Below, one piece after another: positions 8,023-16,439 of a stretch of 35,314 nucleotides of DNA (position 1 is its first letter; every line of letters starts with the position of its first letter). Below the pieces are notes generated by a model. The model had not been told where the DNA came from and ran no database searches. It worked only from the letters and a program-made list of their open reading frames with translations. This stretch comes from JBHENW01 sp046261875 (lineage in GTDB: Bacteria; Acidobacteriota; Thermoanaerobaculia; UBA5066; Gp7-AA6), in contig JBHENW010000161.1 of NCBI GenBank assembly GCA_046261875.1, forward strand, positions 1 through 35,314, in the 5' to 3' direction. The position numbers and the translations under genes are program-made.

Positions 8023-8679
8023 GTGCTGATCTCCTGTCGTGATCTTCGAAAGGTGTACCCGGGCGCGCAGCCGGTCCTCGCGCTCGACGGCGTGGACATG
8101 GACGTCGCGCCGGGGGAGTTCCTGGCGGTCGTCGGTCCTTCGGGGGGCGGCAAGTCCACGCTGCTCCACATCCTCGGAGCCATCGACATCCCGACGTCCG
8201 GCGAGGCCGTCGTCGGGGGCCGCGACCTCGCGTCGCTGTCCGAGGCGGAGCGCGTGCTGTACCGGCGCCGCGAGTCCGGCATCGTGTTCCAGTTCTTCAA
8301 CCTCCTGCCGCACCTGACCATCGAGGAGAACGTCGAGCTGCCGCTCCTTTTCGACGGGGTGGAAGGCGCTCGGGAACGCGCCCGCGAGCTGCTCGAACGC
8401 GTCGGGCTGTCGCGGCGCGCCGCGGCGCACCCTTACGAGCTCTCCGGCGGGGAGATGCAGCGCGTCGCGATCGCGCGCGCGCTCGTCGCCGGGGCCCGCC
8501 TGCTGCTCGCCGACGAGCCGACGGGTAACCTCGACAGCCGCAACGGCCACGCCGTCCTGGAACTGCTCGACGGCGTGCGCCGCGAGCGCGGCGTCACCGT
8601 GGTCCTGGCGACGCATTCCGAAGCGGCGGCCTCCCGGGCGCAACGCGTCCTCAAGCTCCGCGACGGCCGCCTGGCGTGA
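8023..8679 (+). CDS. LolD/MacB-type ABC transporter ATP-binding protein
   Basis: ATPase of the LolD/MacB/FtsE class, 218 residues. It shows Walker A GPSGGGKST, Q-loop QFFNLLP, signature YELSGGEMQRVAIARAL, Walker B LLLADEPTGNLD and the H-loop THSEAA. These ATPases power FtsX-type permeases that act mechanically on periplasmic substrates (lipoproteins, lipids, peptides) rather than forming a classic import channel. GTG at 8023 gives the normal N-terminus (VLISCRDLRKVYPG). The frame continues up to GTG 7876, but that extension would be encoded by the palindromic repeat, so it is rejected. The stop overlaps the permease start as GTGA. The protein acts with the next gene. Confidence 0.9.
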   Translation: MLISCRDLRKVYPGAQPVLALDGVDMDVAPGEFLAVVGPSGGGKSTLLHILGAIDIPTSGEAVVGGRDLASLSEAERVLYRRRESGIVFQFFNLLPHLTIEENVELPLLFDGVEGARERARELLERVGLSRRAAAHPYELSGGEMQRVAIARALVAGARLLLADEPTGNLDSRNGHAVLELLDGVRRERGVTVVLATHSEAAASRAQRVLKLRDGRLA

Positions 8680-11231
8680 GCGGCTTTCGAAAGGTCTTCC
8701 GCTCGCTCGTCAGCGGCCCGGCCGCGCGGCATCCCCTGCGCATCGTTCTCCCGGCCCTCGGCGTAGCGATCGGCGTCGCCGCCGTCGCGGCCATCCACCA
8801 CGCCAACCGGAGCGCCACCGAGTCGTTCCGGGACGCGGCCGATGCCGTCTCCGGACGCAGCGACCTCGTCGTGACCGGGGTGCGCGGGGTCCCGCTCGCG
8901 GCGCTCGCGCGGCTCTCCTTCCTCTGGGAGTCCGGCTCCTTCGCGCCGGCCGTGACGGGCCCCGCGGTGCTCGCCGGTCGCGGCGAGGTCGTCGAGATCC
9001 TCGGCGTGGACTACGGAGGCGACCGGGCGATCCGGCGGATGACCCTCGTTCCGGAAGCCGGCGCGGCGCGGGGAAGGCGGACGACGCTCGGTTCCGTCTT
9101 CGTCCCGCGTGGTCTCGCGGGGCGGCTTTCCGTCTCTCCGGGAGACCGTCTCGACGTCATCGCGGGAGGCCGGCCGGTCTCCCTCCCCGTGGGCGCGCTG
9201 CTCGAGCTCTCCGGAGTCGCGCGCGCGGCGGGCGGTGACCTTCTCGTGACCGATCTCTTCACGGCCCAGCGGCTCCTCGGCAGCGAAGGCTACGTGGATC
9301 GCGTGGACGTCGCGCTCGACCGCCGCAAGGAAGCCGCGGCGATCGCGCGGCGGATCGCGGCCGTCCTCCCAGCCGGTGTCTTCGTCGAGCCGCCCGGTCG
9401 GGCGGCGGAGACGGCGAACCGGATGGTCCGGGCGTTCCGATTCAACCTGAACGCGCTGGGGTCGCTGACGCTCCTCGTGGGCGTTTTCCTGATCGCCAAC
9501 GCCGTGTCCATCTCCGTGCTGCGGCGCCGGCCGGAGATCGCGACGCTCCGCGCGATCGGCGCTTCGCGCGGGACGATCTTCGCGGTGTTCCTCGCCGAAG
9601 GGCTCGCGATCGGGCTGCTCGGGACTGTGGCGGGCGAGCTCGGCGGGCGGCTGCTGTCGGGAGCGGCCCTGGAGAGCGTGCGTTCGACCGTGACGGAGGT
9701 CTACCTCCCGACGGCGAAGGTGACTCCGGCTTCGTGGACCGGTCCCGCGCTGCTCGCCGGCGCCGTCGGCATCGCCGCGGCGGTCCTCGCGACGATCCTG
9801 CCGGCCCTCGAGGCGACGCGCGTCGCCCCGTCACCGGCGTTGCGCGCGGGCTCGGTCGAAGGCGCCCGGCGCCGGCGGCTTCCGGCGCGAGCGGCCGCTG
9901 CCGGCGCGGCGCTTCTCCTCGCGGTGGCCGCCGCCGGGGCCCCGCCCGTCCGCGGATTTCCGTTCTATGGCTTCGCGGCCGTTTCCCTCGTCGTCGCCGC
10001 GCTCGCGCTGGCCGCGCCGCTCCTCGTCCGGGCCGCGGGTCATCTCGCCGGCCGGCCGCTTGCCTCATCATTCGGGGTCGCCGGCCGGCTCGGGAGCCGG
10101 TTCTTTTCGGGGTCGCTCGCGCGCAACGGTCTCGCCGTCGCCGCGCTCGCGATGGCGCTCGCGATGACGCTCGCGATGATCGTGACGGTCGCCTCGATCC
10201 GGCAGACCGTACGCGTCTGGGTCGAGACTTCGCTGCGCGCCGACCTCTGGATCAAGGCGCACACCGGCGGAAGGAGCGGCGTCATCGGGGACCTTCCCGA
10301 AGAGGTCCTGACCTTTCTTCGCGACACGCCCGGCGTCGCGGGCGTCGATCCCTTCCGCGCACGCGAGGCCCGCGACGCGCGCGGCCGGGCCTTCACGGTC
10401 GGGTCCGGCGACTTCGCCGTCCTGTCCCGGCAGGGAGGGCTTTCGCTCGTGGACGGCCGGGACGCGCGGGAGGTCGCCCTCGCGGCGCGCGAACGGGGCG
10501 AAGCGCTCGTCTCCGAGCCCTACGCCCGGCGTTTCGGCGCCTGGACGGGCGCCAGGGTGACGCTCTTCACGCCGGCCGGCGCGCGTGCGTTCCGGGTGGC
10601 CGGCGTTTACCGCGACTTCTCGAACGACCGCGGGACCGTCGTCCTGGATCGCGCTCTCTACGTCAGCCTCTTCGACGATCGCCGGCTGACGAGCGCCGCC
10701 GTGGTGGCCGCTCCGGGAGAGGATCCCGCCGCCCTCCGTCGCCGGATCCTGGCCGCCTCACCGTTCGCGCTGACCGTCACGACCAACCGGGAGCTGCGCG
10801 CCCAGGTCCTGGACATCTTCGACCGGACCTTCGCCGTCACGCGCGCCCTGGAGGCGATCGCCGTCGCCGTTGCCGTGCTCGGCATCGCCAACGCCCTGGC
10901 CGCATCGGCGATCGAGCGCCGCCGCTCCTTCGCGCTGCTCCGGGCGATCGGCGCGTCCGGCAGTCACATCCGCGGCGCCGTCCTCGTCGAGGGTCTCCTC
11001 ATTGGGACGAGCGCGGCCGCCGCGGCGATCGTGTGCGGAACGGCGTTCGCCTGGCTGCTGCTCGCCGTGATCAACCCGCAGTCCTTCGGCTGGAGCGTCG
11101 TGCTCCACGTCCCGCCCGGGCCGCTCGCCGGCGCGCTCGGTCTCGTCACGGCCGCTTCACTCGCGGCCGCGATCCTGCCCGCGCGTTTCGCCGCCTCGGT
11201 GGACCCCGCGGCGGCGCTGGCGGAAGAGTGA
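8676..11231 (+). CDS. Two-module FtsX-type ABC transporter permease
   Basis: Large membrane protein of 851 residues. It has an N-terminal helix (about 20-42), a periplasmic domain, a first three-helix FtsX module around 250-385 with the coupling motif RRRPEIATLRAIGAS, and a linker pair of helices near 400-460. A second periplasmic domain and a C-terminal FtsX module with ERRRSFALLRAIGAS follow. This internal duplication is the YbbP-like arrangement; LolC/LolE and MacB carry single modules. Overlap with the ATPase upstream (GTGA) and with the AttH-like gene downstream (GTGA at 11228) makes a three-gene transcription unit. The likely role is extraction or export of a lipid or lipoprotein with help from the AttH-like partner. 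Substrate unknown. Confidence 0.9.
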   Translation: MSGFRKVFRSLVSGPAARHPLRIVLPALGVAIGVAAVAAIHHANRSATESFRDAADAVSGRSDLVVTGVRGVPLAALARLSFLWESGSFAPAVTGPAVLAGRGEVVEILGVDYGGDRAIRRMTLVPEAGAARGRRTTLGSVFVPRGLAGRLSVSPGDRLDVIAGGRPVSLPVGALLELSGVARAAGGDLLVTDLFTAQRLLGSEGYVDRVDVALDRRKEAAAIARRIAAVLPAGVFVEPPGRAAETANRMVRAFRFNLNALGSLTLLVGVFLIANAVSISVLRRRPEIATLRAIGASRGTIFAVFLAEGLAIGLLGTVAGELGGRLLSGAALESVRSTVTEVYLPTAKVTPASWTGPALLAGAVGIAAAVLATILPALEATRVAPSPALRAGSVEGARRRRLPARAAAAGAALLLAVAAAGAPPVRGFPFYGFAAVSLVVAALALAAPLLVRAAGHLAGRPLASSFGVAGRLGSRFFSGSLARNGLAVAALAMALAMTLAMIVTVASIRQTVRVWVETSLRADLWIKAHTGGRSGVIGDLPEEVLTFLRDTPGVAGVDPFRAREARDARGRAFTVGSGDFAVLSRQGGLSLVDGRDAREVALAARERGEALVSEPYARRFGAWTGARVTLFTPAGARAFRVAGVYRDFSNDRGTVVLDRALYVSLFDDRRLTSAAVVAAPGEDPAALRRRILAASPFALTVTTNRELRAQVLDIFDRTFAVTRALEAIAVAVAVLGIANALAASAIERRRSFALLRAIGASGSHIRGAVLVEGLLIGTSAAAAAIVCGTAFAWLLLAVINPQSFGWSVVLHVPPGPLAGALGLVTAASLAAAILPARFAASVDPAAALAEE

Positions 11232-12412
11232 AGGCTCGCTTCGGGATAATCGCGGCCGGGATCTTCGCGGGATGCGGCCTGCTCCTCGCCGCGGCGGCGA
11301 TCGAGTTTCCGCGGGATCACGGCGCGCACCCGGAAGCGGCGGTCGAGTGGTGGTACTACACCGGGCACCTGCGCGAGCGCGCCGGCCGCGAGCACGGTTT
11401 CCAGCTCACCTTCTTCCGCGTGCGGGAGATCCACCTGGCGCACTTCGCCTGGACCGACGCGGCCGGGAAGAAGTTCCTCTACGAAGAAAAGATGCACCTC
11501 GCCCTGCCCGGCATCGCCTCGGCGGCCGAAGGCCGGCTCGAGGTGAGCAACGAGGACTGGTCGGCGGTCGAAGCCGGCGGCGAGATCCGGCTGCGCGCCT
11601 CGGGGCCCGCCGGACGCCTCGAATTGAGGCTGCGGCCGGTGAAGAAACCGATCCTACACGGGGAGGCAGGACTTTCACGAAAGGGCGCCGGCCGGGACGA
11701 ATACTCCCGCTACGTCTCGATCACGCGCCTCGAGGCCCGCGGGACGCTCTCGGACGGTAAGAGCGCGCGCGACCTCTCCGGAACCGTCTGGTTCGACCAC
11801 GAGTGGGGACCGGGCGTCCTGCCCGCGGAGGCGGCCGGATGGGACTGGTTCGCGCTGCAGCTCGACGACGGATCCGAGCTGATGCTCTACCGGATGCGGC
11901 GGGCAGACGGCGGCGCGACGCCGTTCTCATCCGGCACGTTCGTTCCCCGCGACGGCGCCGCCGTCCCGATCGCCTGGAAGGACGTCCGCCTGGAGAGCAC
12001 GGGCACTTGGCGGTCTCCGCGGAGCGGCGCCCGCTACCCCTCGGGATGGAAGATCACCGTCGTACCGCTGGATCTCACCGCGACGGTGGATCCCGTCCTG
12101 GCGGACCAGGAGCTCCTCACGCCGGAGTCGACGGGGGTCACCTACTGGGAGGGCGCCTGCCGCGTCCGCGGCACGCGCGCCGGCCGTCCGCTCGCCGGGC
12201 GCGCGTACGTCGAGCTCACCGGGTACGCCGGACGCGACGTGCCCGGCCTGGCCCTCGCGCCGGGCTACTCGATCTTTTCGGACTGGACGGTGGCCGAATC
12301 CGTCTCGGGCTGGCGGGCAGACGACGCAGCGCGCCGGGTCCGGGCCGCCCGGCCGACGTCCTTGGTCTCGAGCGTGAGAAGGAACGTCGCCGCTTCCTTC
12401 ATGTTTCGGTAG
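11228..12412 (+). CDS. AttH/COG5621-like exported lipocalin-fold protein
   Basis: Predicted exported protein of 394 residues in the family annotated as lipocalin-like, carotenoid 1,2-hydratase-like or predicted secreted hydrolase (AttH, COG5621). An N-terminal hydrophobic signal segment (about residues 5-25) precedes the family hallmarks EAAVEWWYYTGHL, FQLTFFR, the DLSGTVWFDHEWG block near the middle and, late on, TYWEGACRVRG and AYVELTGYAG. The family typically sits next to a LolD-like ATPase and an FtsX-like permease, as here. Enzymatic activity is not established for most members. About 50 residues after ELTGYAG look unrelated to the family and are encoded opposite the convergent gene, suggesting a lost stop codon. 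Confidence 0.88.
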   Translation: MKARFGIIAAGIFAGCGLLLAAAAIEFPRDHGAHPEAAVEWWYYTGHLRERAGREHGFQLTFFRVREIHLAHFAWTDAAGKKFLYEEKMHLALPGIASAAEGRLEVSNEDWSAVEAGGEIRLRASGPAGRLELRLRPVKKPILHGEAGLSRKGAGRDEYSRYVSITRLEARGTLSDGKSARDLSGTVWFDHEWGPGVLPAEAAGWDWFALQLDDGSELMLYRMRRADGGATPFSSGTFVPRDGAAVPIAWKDVRLESTGTWRSPRSGARYPSGWKITVVPLDLTATVDPVLADQELLTPESTGVTYWEGACRVRGTRAGRPLAGRAYVELTGYAGRDVPGLALAPGYSIFSDWTVAESVSGWRADDAARRVRAARPTSLVSSVRRNVAASFMFR

Positions 12413-12783
12413 ACGTACGGGAACTTCACCGTGAATTCCTGACGCTCCCCCTTGTCGAGATCGCCGAGCTTGATCCCGCCGCTGCCCGCGGCTAGCATCG
12501 TCCCGTCCTCGGCGAAGACCGCGACGGCGACGCCGACTTCCTGGTCCTTGCGCGAGTTGTTGTCCACGCGCACGACGGCCTTGGTGCTCGAGTACCGGAT
12601 CGGGGCAACGGTATCGCCAAGATCGAAACGGATTTCGGAGATGGCGATCTCGTTCCATTCGAAGTCCAGTTTCTGAACGCCCTGCGCCGGCGTCCACTCG
12701 AACTTCTTCGTGATGATGTCCGCCGAGAGCGGAAGGCAGAAAGCGAGAATCAGAGCAATTGCCAGGGACAACCGTTTCACCAT
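12265..12783 (-). CDS. Hypothetical exported protein with signal peptide
   Basis: Predicted secreted protein of 172 residues with no family I recognise. ATG at 12783 follows GGAGGTGGGC, a clear ribosome-binding site, and starts a textbook signal peptide (MVKRLSLAIALILAF..., likely cleaved after LSA near residue 22). The mature part alternates beta-strand-like stretches: LDFEWNEIAISEIRFDLGD, KAVVRVDNNSRK, QEVGVAVAVFAEDG, TVKFPYVYRNMKEAATFLLTLE. This suggests an immunoglobulin-like or beta-sandwich domain. The last 30 or so residues are Arg/Ala-rich and lie opposite the tail of the AttH-like gene. It stands alone on its strand, downstream of the repeat. Real because of the signal peptide and ribosome site; function unknown. 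Confidence 0.75.
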   Translation of the reverse strand: MVKRLSLAIALILAFCLPLSADIITKKFEWTPAQGVQKLDFEWNEIAISEIRFDLGDTVAPIRYSSTKAVVRVDNNSRKDQEVGVAVAVFAEDGTMLAAGSGGIKLGDLDKGERQEFTVKFPYVYRNMKEAATFLLTLETKDVGRAARTRRAASSARQPETDSATVQSEKIE

Positions 12784-12840
12784 GCCCACCTCCAAATTTT
12801 CAGGGTAGCAGGAAATGGTGAAGTGTCAACAGGTTACCGT

Positions 12841-12892
12841 CGGCGCGAGGCTCCTCCGCTCGGTTACTTCGCGGAGACTCCTCGCGCCGCGA
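12841..12892. repeat. Palindromic intergenic repeat, copy 2
   Basis: Inverted, base-for-base copy of 7924-7975. The hairpin arms here pair at 12841-12850 with 12880-12889. It lies between the stop of the amino-acid permease gene (12911) and the start of the small exported-protein gene (12783), where it could also act as a terminator-like stem for the permease operon. No poly-T tract follows it. Flanking bases differ from copy 1 and no target duplication is evident. Confidence 0.85.
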
Positions 12893-12910
12893 GCGAGAGT
12901 CCCGACCGCC

Positions 12911-14425
12911 CTAGGTTTCTGGGAACTGGGAGGCGGGGTTGAAGTCGGAGGGACCGGGCGGCTTGCCGCCGCCGCGCGAGAGCCGGCTGTGGCGATAGCC
13001 GTAGAGGAAGTAGAAGACGACGCCCGCGACGAGCCAGAGGCCGAAGCGGATCCACGTCGCGACCGGCAGGCTGTGCATCAGGTAGAGGCAGATGCCCACC
13101 CCGAGAAGCGGGACGAACGGCACGAACGGCGTGCGGAACGTGCGGGGGCGGTCGGGATCGGTCCGGCGCAGGACGAGGACCGCGATGCATACGAGGACGA
13201 ACGCGAAGAGTGTCCCGATGTTCGTCAGCTCGACGAAGACGTCGAGGTTCGCGAACGCGGCGAGCAGCGCGACGGCCACGCCGGTCCAGATCGTCGTCAC
13301 GTGCGGGGTGCGGTAGCGCGGATGGACCGCGGCGAACGCCGGCGGCAGGAGGCCGTCGCGCGCCATCGAGAAGAAGATGCGGGCCTGGCCGAGCTGGAAA
13401 ACGAGGAGCACGGCCGTCGTCGCGATGACCGCGCCGAAGGCCACGATGCCCGCGGCCCAGTTCATTCCGAGCACGGAGAAGGCCTTGGCGAGCGGCTCGG
13501 CCGAGCCCTTGATCTCCGAGAGCGGGAGCATGCCCGTGAGGACGAGGGCGACGAGGACGTAGATGACCGAGCAGATGAGCAGCGACCCGATCATCCCGAT
13601 CGGCATGTCCTTCTGCGGGTTGCGGCACTCCTCCGCGGCCGTGGAGACCGCATCGAACCCGATGTAGGCGAAGAAGATCAGCGCCGCCCCCACGCCGATC
13701 CCCGCCCAGCCGCTCGGGGCGAACGGGATCCAGTTCTCGGGGCGGACGTAGAACGCGCCCACGGCGATGAAGAAGATGAGAATCGCGACCTTGACGACGA
13801 CCATCGCGGCGTTGAACCGCGAGGACTCCTTGATCCCGATCACGAGAACCCAGGTGACGAGCCCCGTGATCACCACGGCCGGAAGGTTGAAGATGATCGG
13901 GATTCCCGCCAGGTGCGGCGCCGAAGCGACGATCTCCGGGCTCCGCAGGGCGGTGCGCAGATCGGTCCGCAGCCAGGCGGGGACGTCGATCCCGAACCCG
14001 CGCAGCAGCTCGCAGAAGTAGCCGGACCACGAGACGGCCACGGCCACGTTGCCCATGGCGTACTCGATGATCAGGTCCCACCCGATGATCCACGCGATGA
14101 ACTCGCCCAGCGTGGCGTAGGAATACGTATACGCGCTCCCCGAGATCGGCACGAGCGCTGCGAACTCGGCGTAGCAGAGGGCGCAGAGCCCGCATCCGAA
14201 GGCCGTGATGAGGATCGAGATGACCAGCGCCGGCCCCGCGCCGGTGTGGTTGGCGCCGCCCGCGGCCGCCGTGCCGATGACGGCGAAGATACCGGCGCCG
14301 ATGATCGCGCCGATGCCCAGCGCGATCAGTTCGATGGGGCCGAGCGTCCGCTTGAGATGGGTGGCGGGGTCTTCCGATTCGGCGAGAAGCGCGTCGAGGG
14401 ACTTCCGTCGAAACAGCCGGCTCAA
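12911..14425 (-). CDS. CAT-type APC-superfamily amino-acid permease
   Basis: Amino-acid transporter of about 504 residues, related to YfnA and the cationic amino-acid transporter (CAT) group. It has twelve or more hydrophobic segments, beginning with the APC signature LGIGAIIGAGIFAVIGTAA. Other hallmarks are FAALVPISGSAYTYSYATLGEFIAWIIGWDLI, FFAYIGFDAVSTAAEECRNPQKDMP and ARIFFSMARDGLLPP. TTG at 14425 yields LSRLFRRKSLDALLAES, which matches the usual start of this group, and overlaps an upstream TGA; GTG at 14458 is the in-frame alternative. It closes the peptidase/DgcN/DgcA operon, so it probably imports amino acids used by that pathway. Substrate cannot be read from sequence alone. Confidence 0.9.
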   Translation of the reverse strand: MSRLFRRKSLDALLAESEDPATHLKRTLGPIELIALGIGAIIGAGIFAVIGTAAAGGANHTGAGPALVISILITAFGCGLCALCYAEFAALVPISGSAYTYSYATLGEFIAWIIGWDLIIEYAMGNVAVAVSWSGYFCELLRGFGIDVPAWLRTDLRTALRSPEIVASAPHLAGIPIIFNLPAVVITGLVTWVLVIGIKESSRFNAAMVVVKVAILIFFIAVGAFYVRPENWIPFAPSGWAGIGVGAALIFFAYIGFDAVSTAAEECRNPQKDMPIGMIGSLLICSVIYVLVALVLTGMLPLSEIKGSAEPLAKAFSVLGMNWAAGIVAFGAVIATTAVLLVFQLGQARIFFSMARDGLLPPAFAAVHPRYRTPHVTTIWTGVAVALLAAFANLDVFVELTNIGTLFAFVLVCIAVLVLRRTDPDRPRTFRTPFVPFVPLLGVGICLYLMHSLPVATWIRFGLWLVAGVVFYFLYGYRHSRLSRGGGKPPGPSDFNPASQFPET

Positions 14426-14676
14426 GTTGCCGGGAGGATAACAGCAATCCCGCGCCACGCCCGGATCGGCGGCGGCTGCTCGGGCCGCGGCGGATCCTCT
14501 TCGGGAGGCGAGGTGGGAGGATCCTCCGCCGGGGGGCGCTCGGGGACCGGATCCACGATCGGCTCCTGCGGCGATCCGGGCTCGCTCGGCTCCTTGACGG
14601 GGGTCGCGCGGCCGGGGACTTCGCGGAATCTCACGGCGGAGCCAGTTGCAAGGAGCGGGCCGCGATCATCGGTCAA
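14422..14676 (-). CDS. Doubtful proline-rich small ORF
   Basis: Open frame of 84 codons between the HAD gene and the permease gene. It starts at TTG 14676, only three bases after the HAD stop, and its TGA overlaps the permease TTG. That fits the coupling style of this operon. The product is dominated by Pro and Glu (VPERPPAEDPPTSPPEEDPP) with no recognisable domain, signal peptide or membrane segment. Such sequences arise easily by chance in GC-rich DNA, so the coding status is weak. If real it might be a disordered periplasmic or linker peptide; no function is proposed. Confidence 0.25.
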   Translation of the reverse strand: MTDDRGPLLATGSAVRFREVPGRATPVKEPSEPGSPQEPIVDPVPERPPAEDPPTSPPEEDPPRPEQPPPIRAWRGIAVILPAT

Positions 14677-14679
14677 CCG

Positions 14680-15378
14680 TCAGCGCGCGGCGAGAAGGTC
14701 CACGATCTCTCCGAGGGTACGGATCTTTCCGCCGCTGACATCGTGCCGGTCCTGCCGGTCGAGCAGAAGCGCCTGCAACCCCGCGCCGCGCGCCCCTTCG
14801 TAATCTTCGCGCAAGGCGTCGCCGACGTGGAGCGCCTCCCCCGGCGCGATCTGGAGCCGGGCGCACGCGCGGCGAAAGATCTCCGCGTCCGGCTTTCCGA
14901 CCTCTTCGACCGCCGAGACGACGATTGTCTGGAAGCGCCGGGCGAGCCCGAGGTCTTCGAGCAGCGCCGGCAGGCTCGAGTCCCAGTTGGAGACGACGCC
15001 GAGGCGGTATCCCCACTTCTCCAGCGCGTCGAGCGTGCGCGTCACGTCGGGATAGATGAACCAGGACCCGGGGTCGCGAAAGTGCGCCGTGACCCGCTGG
15101 AAAGCGTCTTCCGACACGACCCCACCGTCCAGCGCCTTTCGGACCCGGCCGACGAAGCTCCGCCAGAAGTCCGACTCCCCTCTGACTCCGCCGTACCGGC
15201 CCGGGATCGCCTCGCGATGGACTTCCTCCCAGGAGCGGGTCAGCGCACGGGCGAGATCCTCCTCGGTAAACGCCGCCCCGTCGCGGGCGAGCTCGCGCCC
15301 GTAGACGATCTCGACGGGAGGCTCGGGCCGGATGAGCGTGGCGCCCGCGTCGAAGAGGACCGCCCGGATACCCTTCAC
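14680..15378 (-). CDS. HAD-superfamily hydrolase, REG-2/HDHD3-like
   Basis: HAD-fold protein of 232 residues. Motif I is AVLFDAGATLI, with Asp10 as nucleophile but Gly at the +2 position where classical phosphatases carry the acid/base Asp. Motif II is VVSNWDSSLP, motif III contains VGKPDAEIF with the Lys, and motif IV is HVGDALREDYEGA with the acidic pair. The DAG(G/A)TL form of motif I is characteristic of the REG-2-like/HDHD3 group, whose activity is not well defined. GTG at 15378 overlaps the dgcA stop as GTGA. Within this operon it may dephosphorylate a pathway by-product, but nothing in the sequence names the substrate. Confidence 0.85.
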   Translation of the reverse strand: MKGIRAVLFDAGATLIRPEPPVEIVYGRELARDGAAFTEEDLARALTRSWEEVHREAIPGRYGGVRGESDFWRSFVGRVRKALDGGVVSEDAFQRVTAHFRDPGSWFIYPDVTRTLDALEKWGYRLGVVSNWDSSLPALLEDLGLARRFQTIVVSAVEEVGKPDAEIFRRACARLQIAPGEALHVGDALREDYEGARGAGLQALLLDRQDRHDVSGGKIRTLGEIVDLLAAR

Positions 15379-16439
15379 AAGGGCTCGACCCCGAGGCCCG
15401 GCGCGTCGCACGGCCGCAGCATCCCGTCTTCGAGCACGAACCCGCCGCGCACGACGTCGCGCGCGAGGTCGAAGCTGCCGTCCAGGTCGAGGTAGCGAGT
15501 CGCCGGGCTCGAGAGCGCGGCGTGAAGCGCTGCGGTGATCGAGATGGCGCTCTCGTCCATGCAGCCCCACATCAGTTCGATGCCGGCCATCTCGGCCAGG
15601 GCCGCGATCCGGCGGGCGGAACGGATTCCGCCGCACTTCATCAGTTTGACGTTGAAGATCCCGAAGGGCCGCCGCGGCGCGGTGAAGCGCAGCGCGTCGC
15701 GCTCGTCCCGCACCGACTCGTCCCCCGCGATCCGGCGCCGGAGGGTCTCCGGCAGCCCACGGAGCCCGTCTTCCGATCCCCGCGGGACGGGCTGCTCCAG
15801 GAACTCGAGGTCGAGATCGGCTGTCCGTTCGAAGAAGGCGGCGGTTTCCTCCGGCGTGTAGCCGCAATTGGCGTCCGCCCGGATGCGCACCGACCCGCCG
15901 ACTCTCTCGCGCAGCCGCGCGAGACGGTCCAGGTCCTCCGCGAGCGACAAGCCGAGCTTGACCTTCAGCACGCGGAACCCCCGCGCCGTGTACTCCTCCG
16001 CCTCGGCCAGGGCCTCCGGAGCCGGCTTGATCCCGATCGTGACGGAGGTCGGCAGGTCGTCCACCGCCCGACCGAGCAGGCGGACGAGGGGCACTTCGAG
16101 GTGCCGGGCCAGCAGGTCGTGCAGCGCCATGTCCACGGCGGCGCGGGCCGCCGGCGCGGAGGGATACCGGCGCTCCAGAGAACGAGAAAGCGGCTCCAGG
16201 TCCCGGAGGTCCTGGCCGCGAAGCCAGCCCAGGCTCTCCGCCGAGAGAGCCGCGGCGCATTCCTCCGAGGTCTCCCCGGTCACGCCGGGATCGGGGGCGG
16301 CCGCGCCGAAGCCGGCGTGCAGGGCCGTGCGCAGGACGACGACGAAGTTCTCCACGGACTCGACGCGGCGCGACGCGATCGTGTAGGAGCGCGAGAGGCC
16401 GAGCGTCTCGAGCCGGCTTTCCGCCGAGAGGATCCTCAT
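15375..16439 (-). CDS. dgcA: DgcA-like N-acetyl-D-glutamate racemase / dipeptide epimerase
   Basis: Enolase-superfamily enzyme (MLE/dipeptide-epimerase subgroup), 354 residues. The catalytic Lys pair is visible in FRVLKVKLGLS, the metal ligands in IRADANCGYTPEE, EFLEQPVP and IAGDESV, and the opposite-face Lys in FNVKLMKCGGI. The late WGCMDESAISI segment matches the epimerase specificity loop. Relatives epimerise L-Ala-D/L-Glu dipeptides. When paired with the DUF1611 protein DgcN, the enzyme is described as a racemase of N-acetyl-D-glutamate. Here dgcN lies immediately upstream, with ATGA overlap at 16439, which favours the DgcA role. L-Ala-D/L-Glu epimerase remains the alternative. Confidence 0.86.
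   Translation of the reverse strand: MRILSAESRLETLGLSRSYTIASRRVESVENFVVVLRTALHAGFGAAAPDPGVTGETSEECAAALSAESLGWLRGQDLRDLEPLSRSLERRYPSAPAARAAVDMALHDLLARHLEVPLVRLLGRAVDDLPTSVTIGIKPAPEALAEAEEYTARGFRVLKVKLGLSLAEDLDRLARLRERVGGSVRIRADANCGYTPEETAAFFERTADLDLEFLEQPVPRGSEDGLRGLPETLRRRIAGDESVRDERDALRFTAPRRPFGIFNVKLMKCGGIRSARRIAALAEMAGIELMWGCMDESAISITAALHAALSSPATRYLDLDGSFDLARDVVRGGFVLEDGMLRPCDAPGLGVEPL

Noticed and set aside
12815..14803. 662-codon plus-strand frame opposite the amino-acid permease
   Set aside because: Low-complexity, highly charged translation; the minus strand encodes a clear APC permease.
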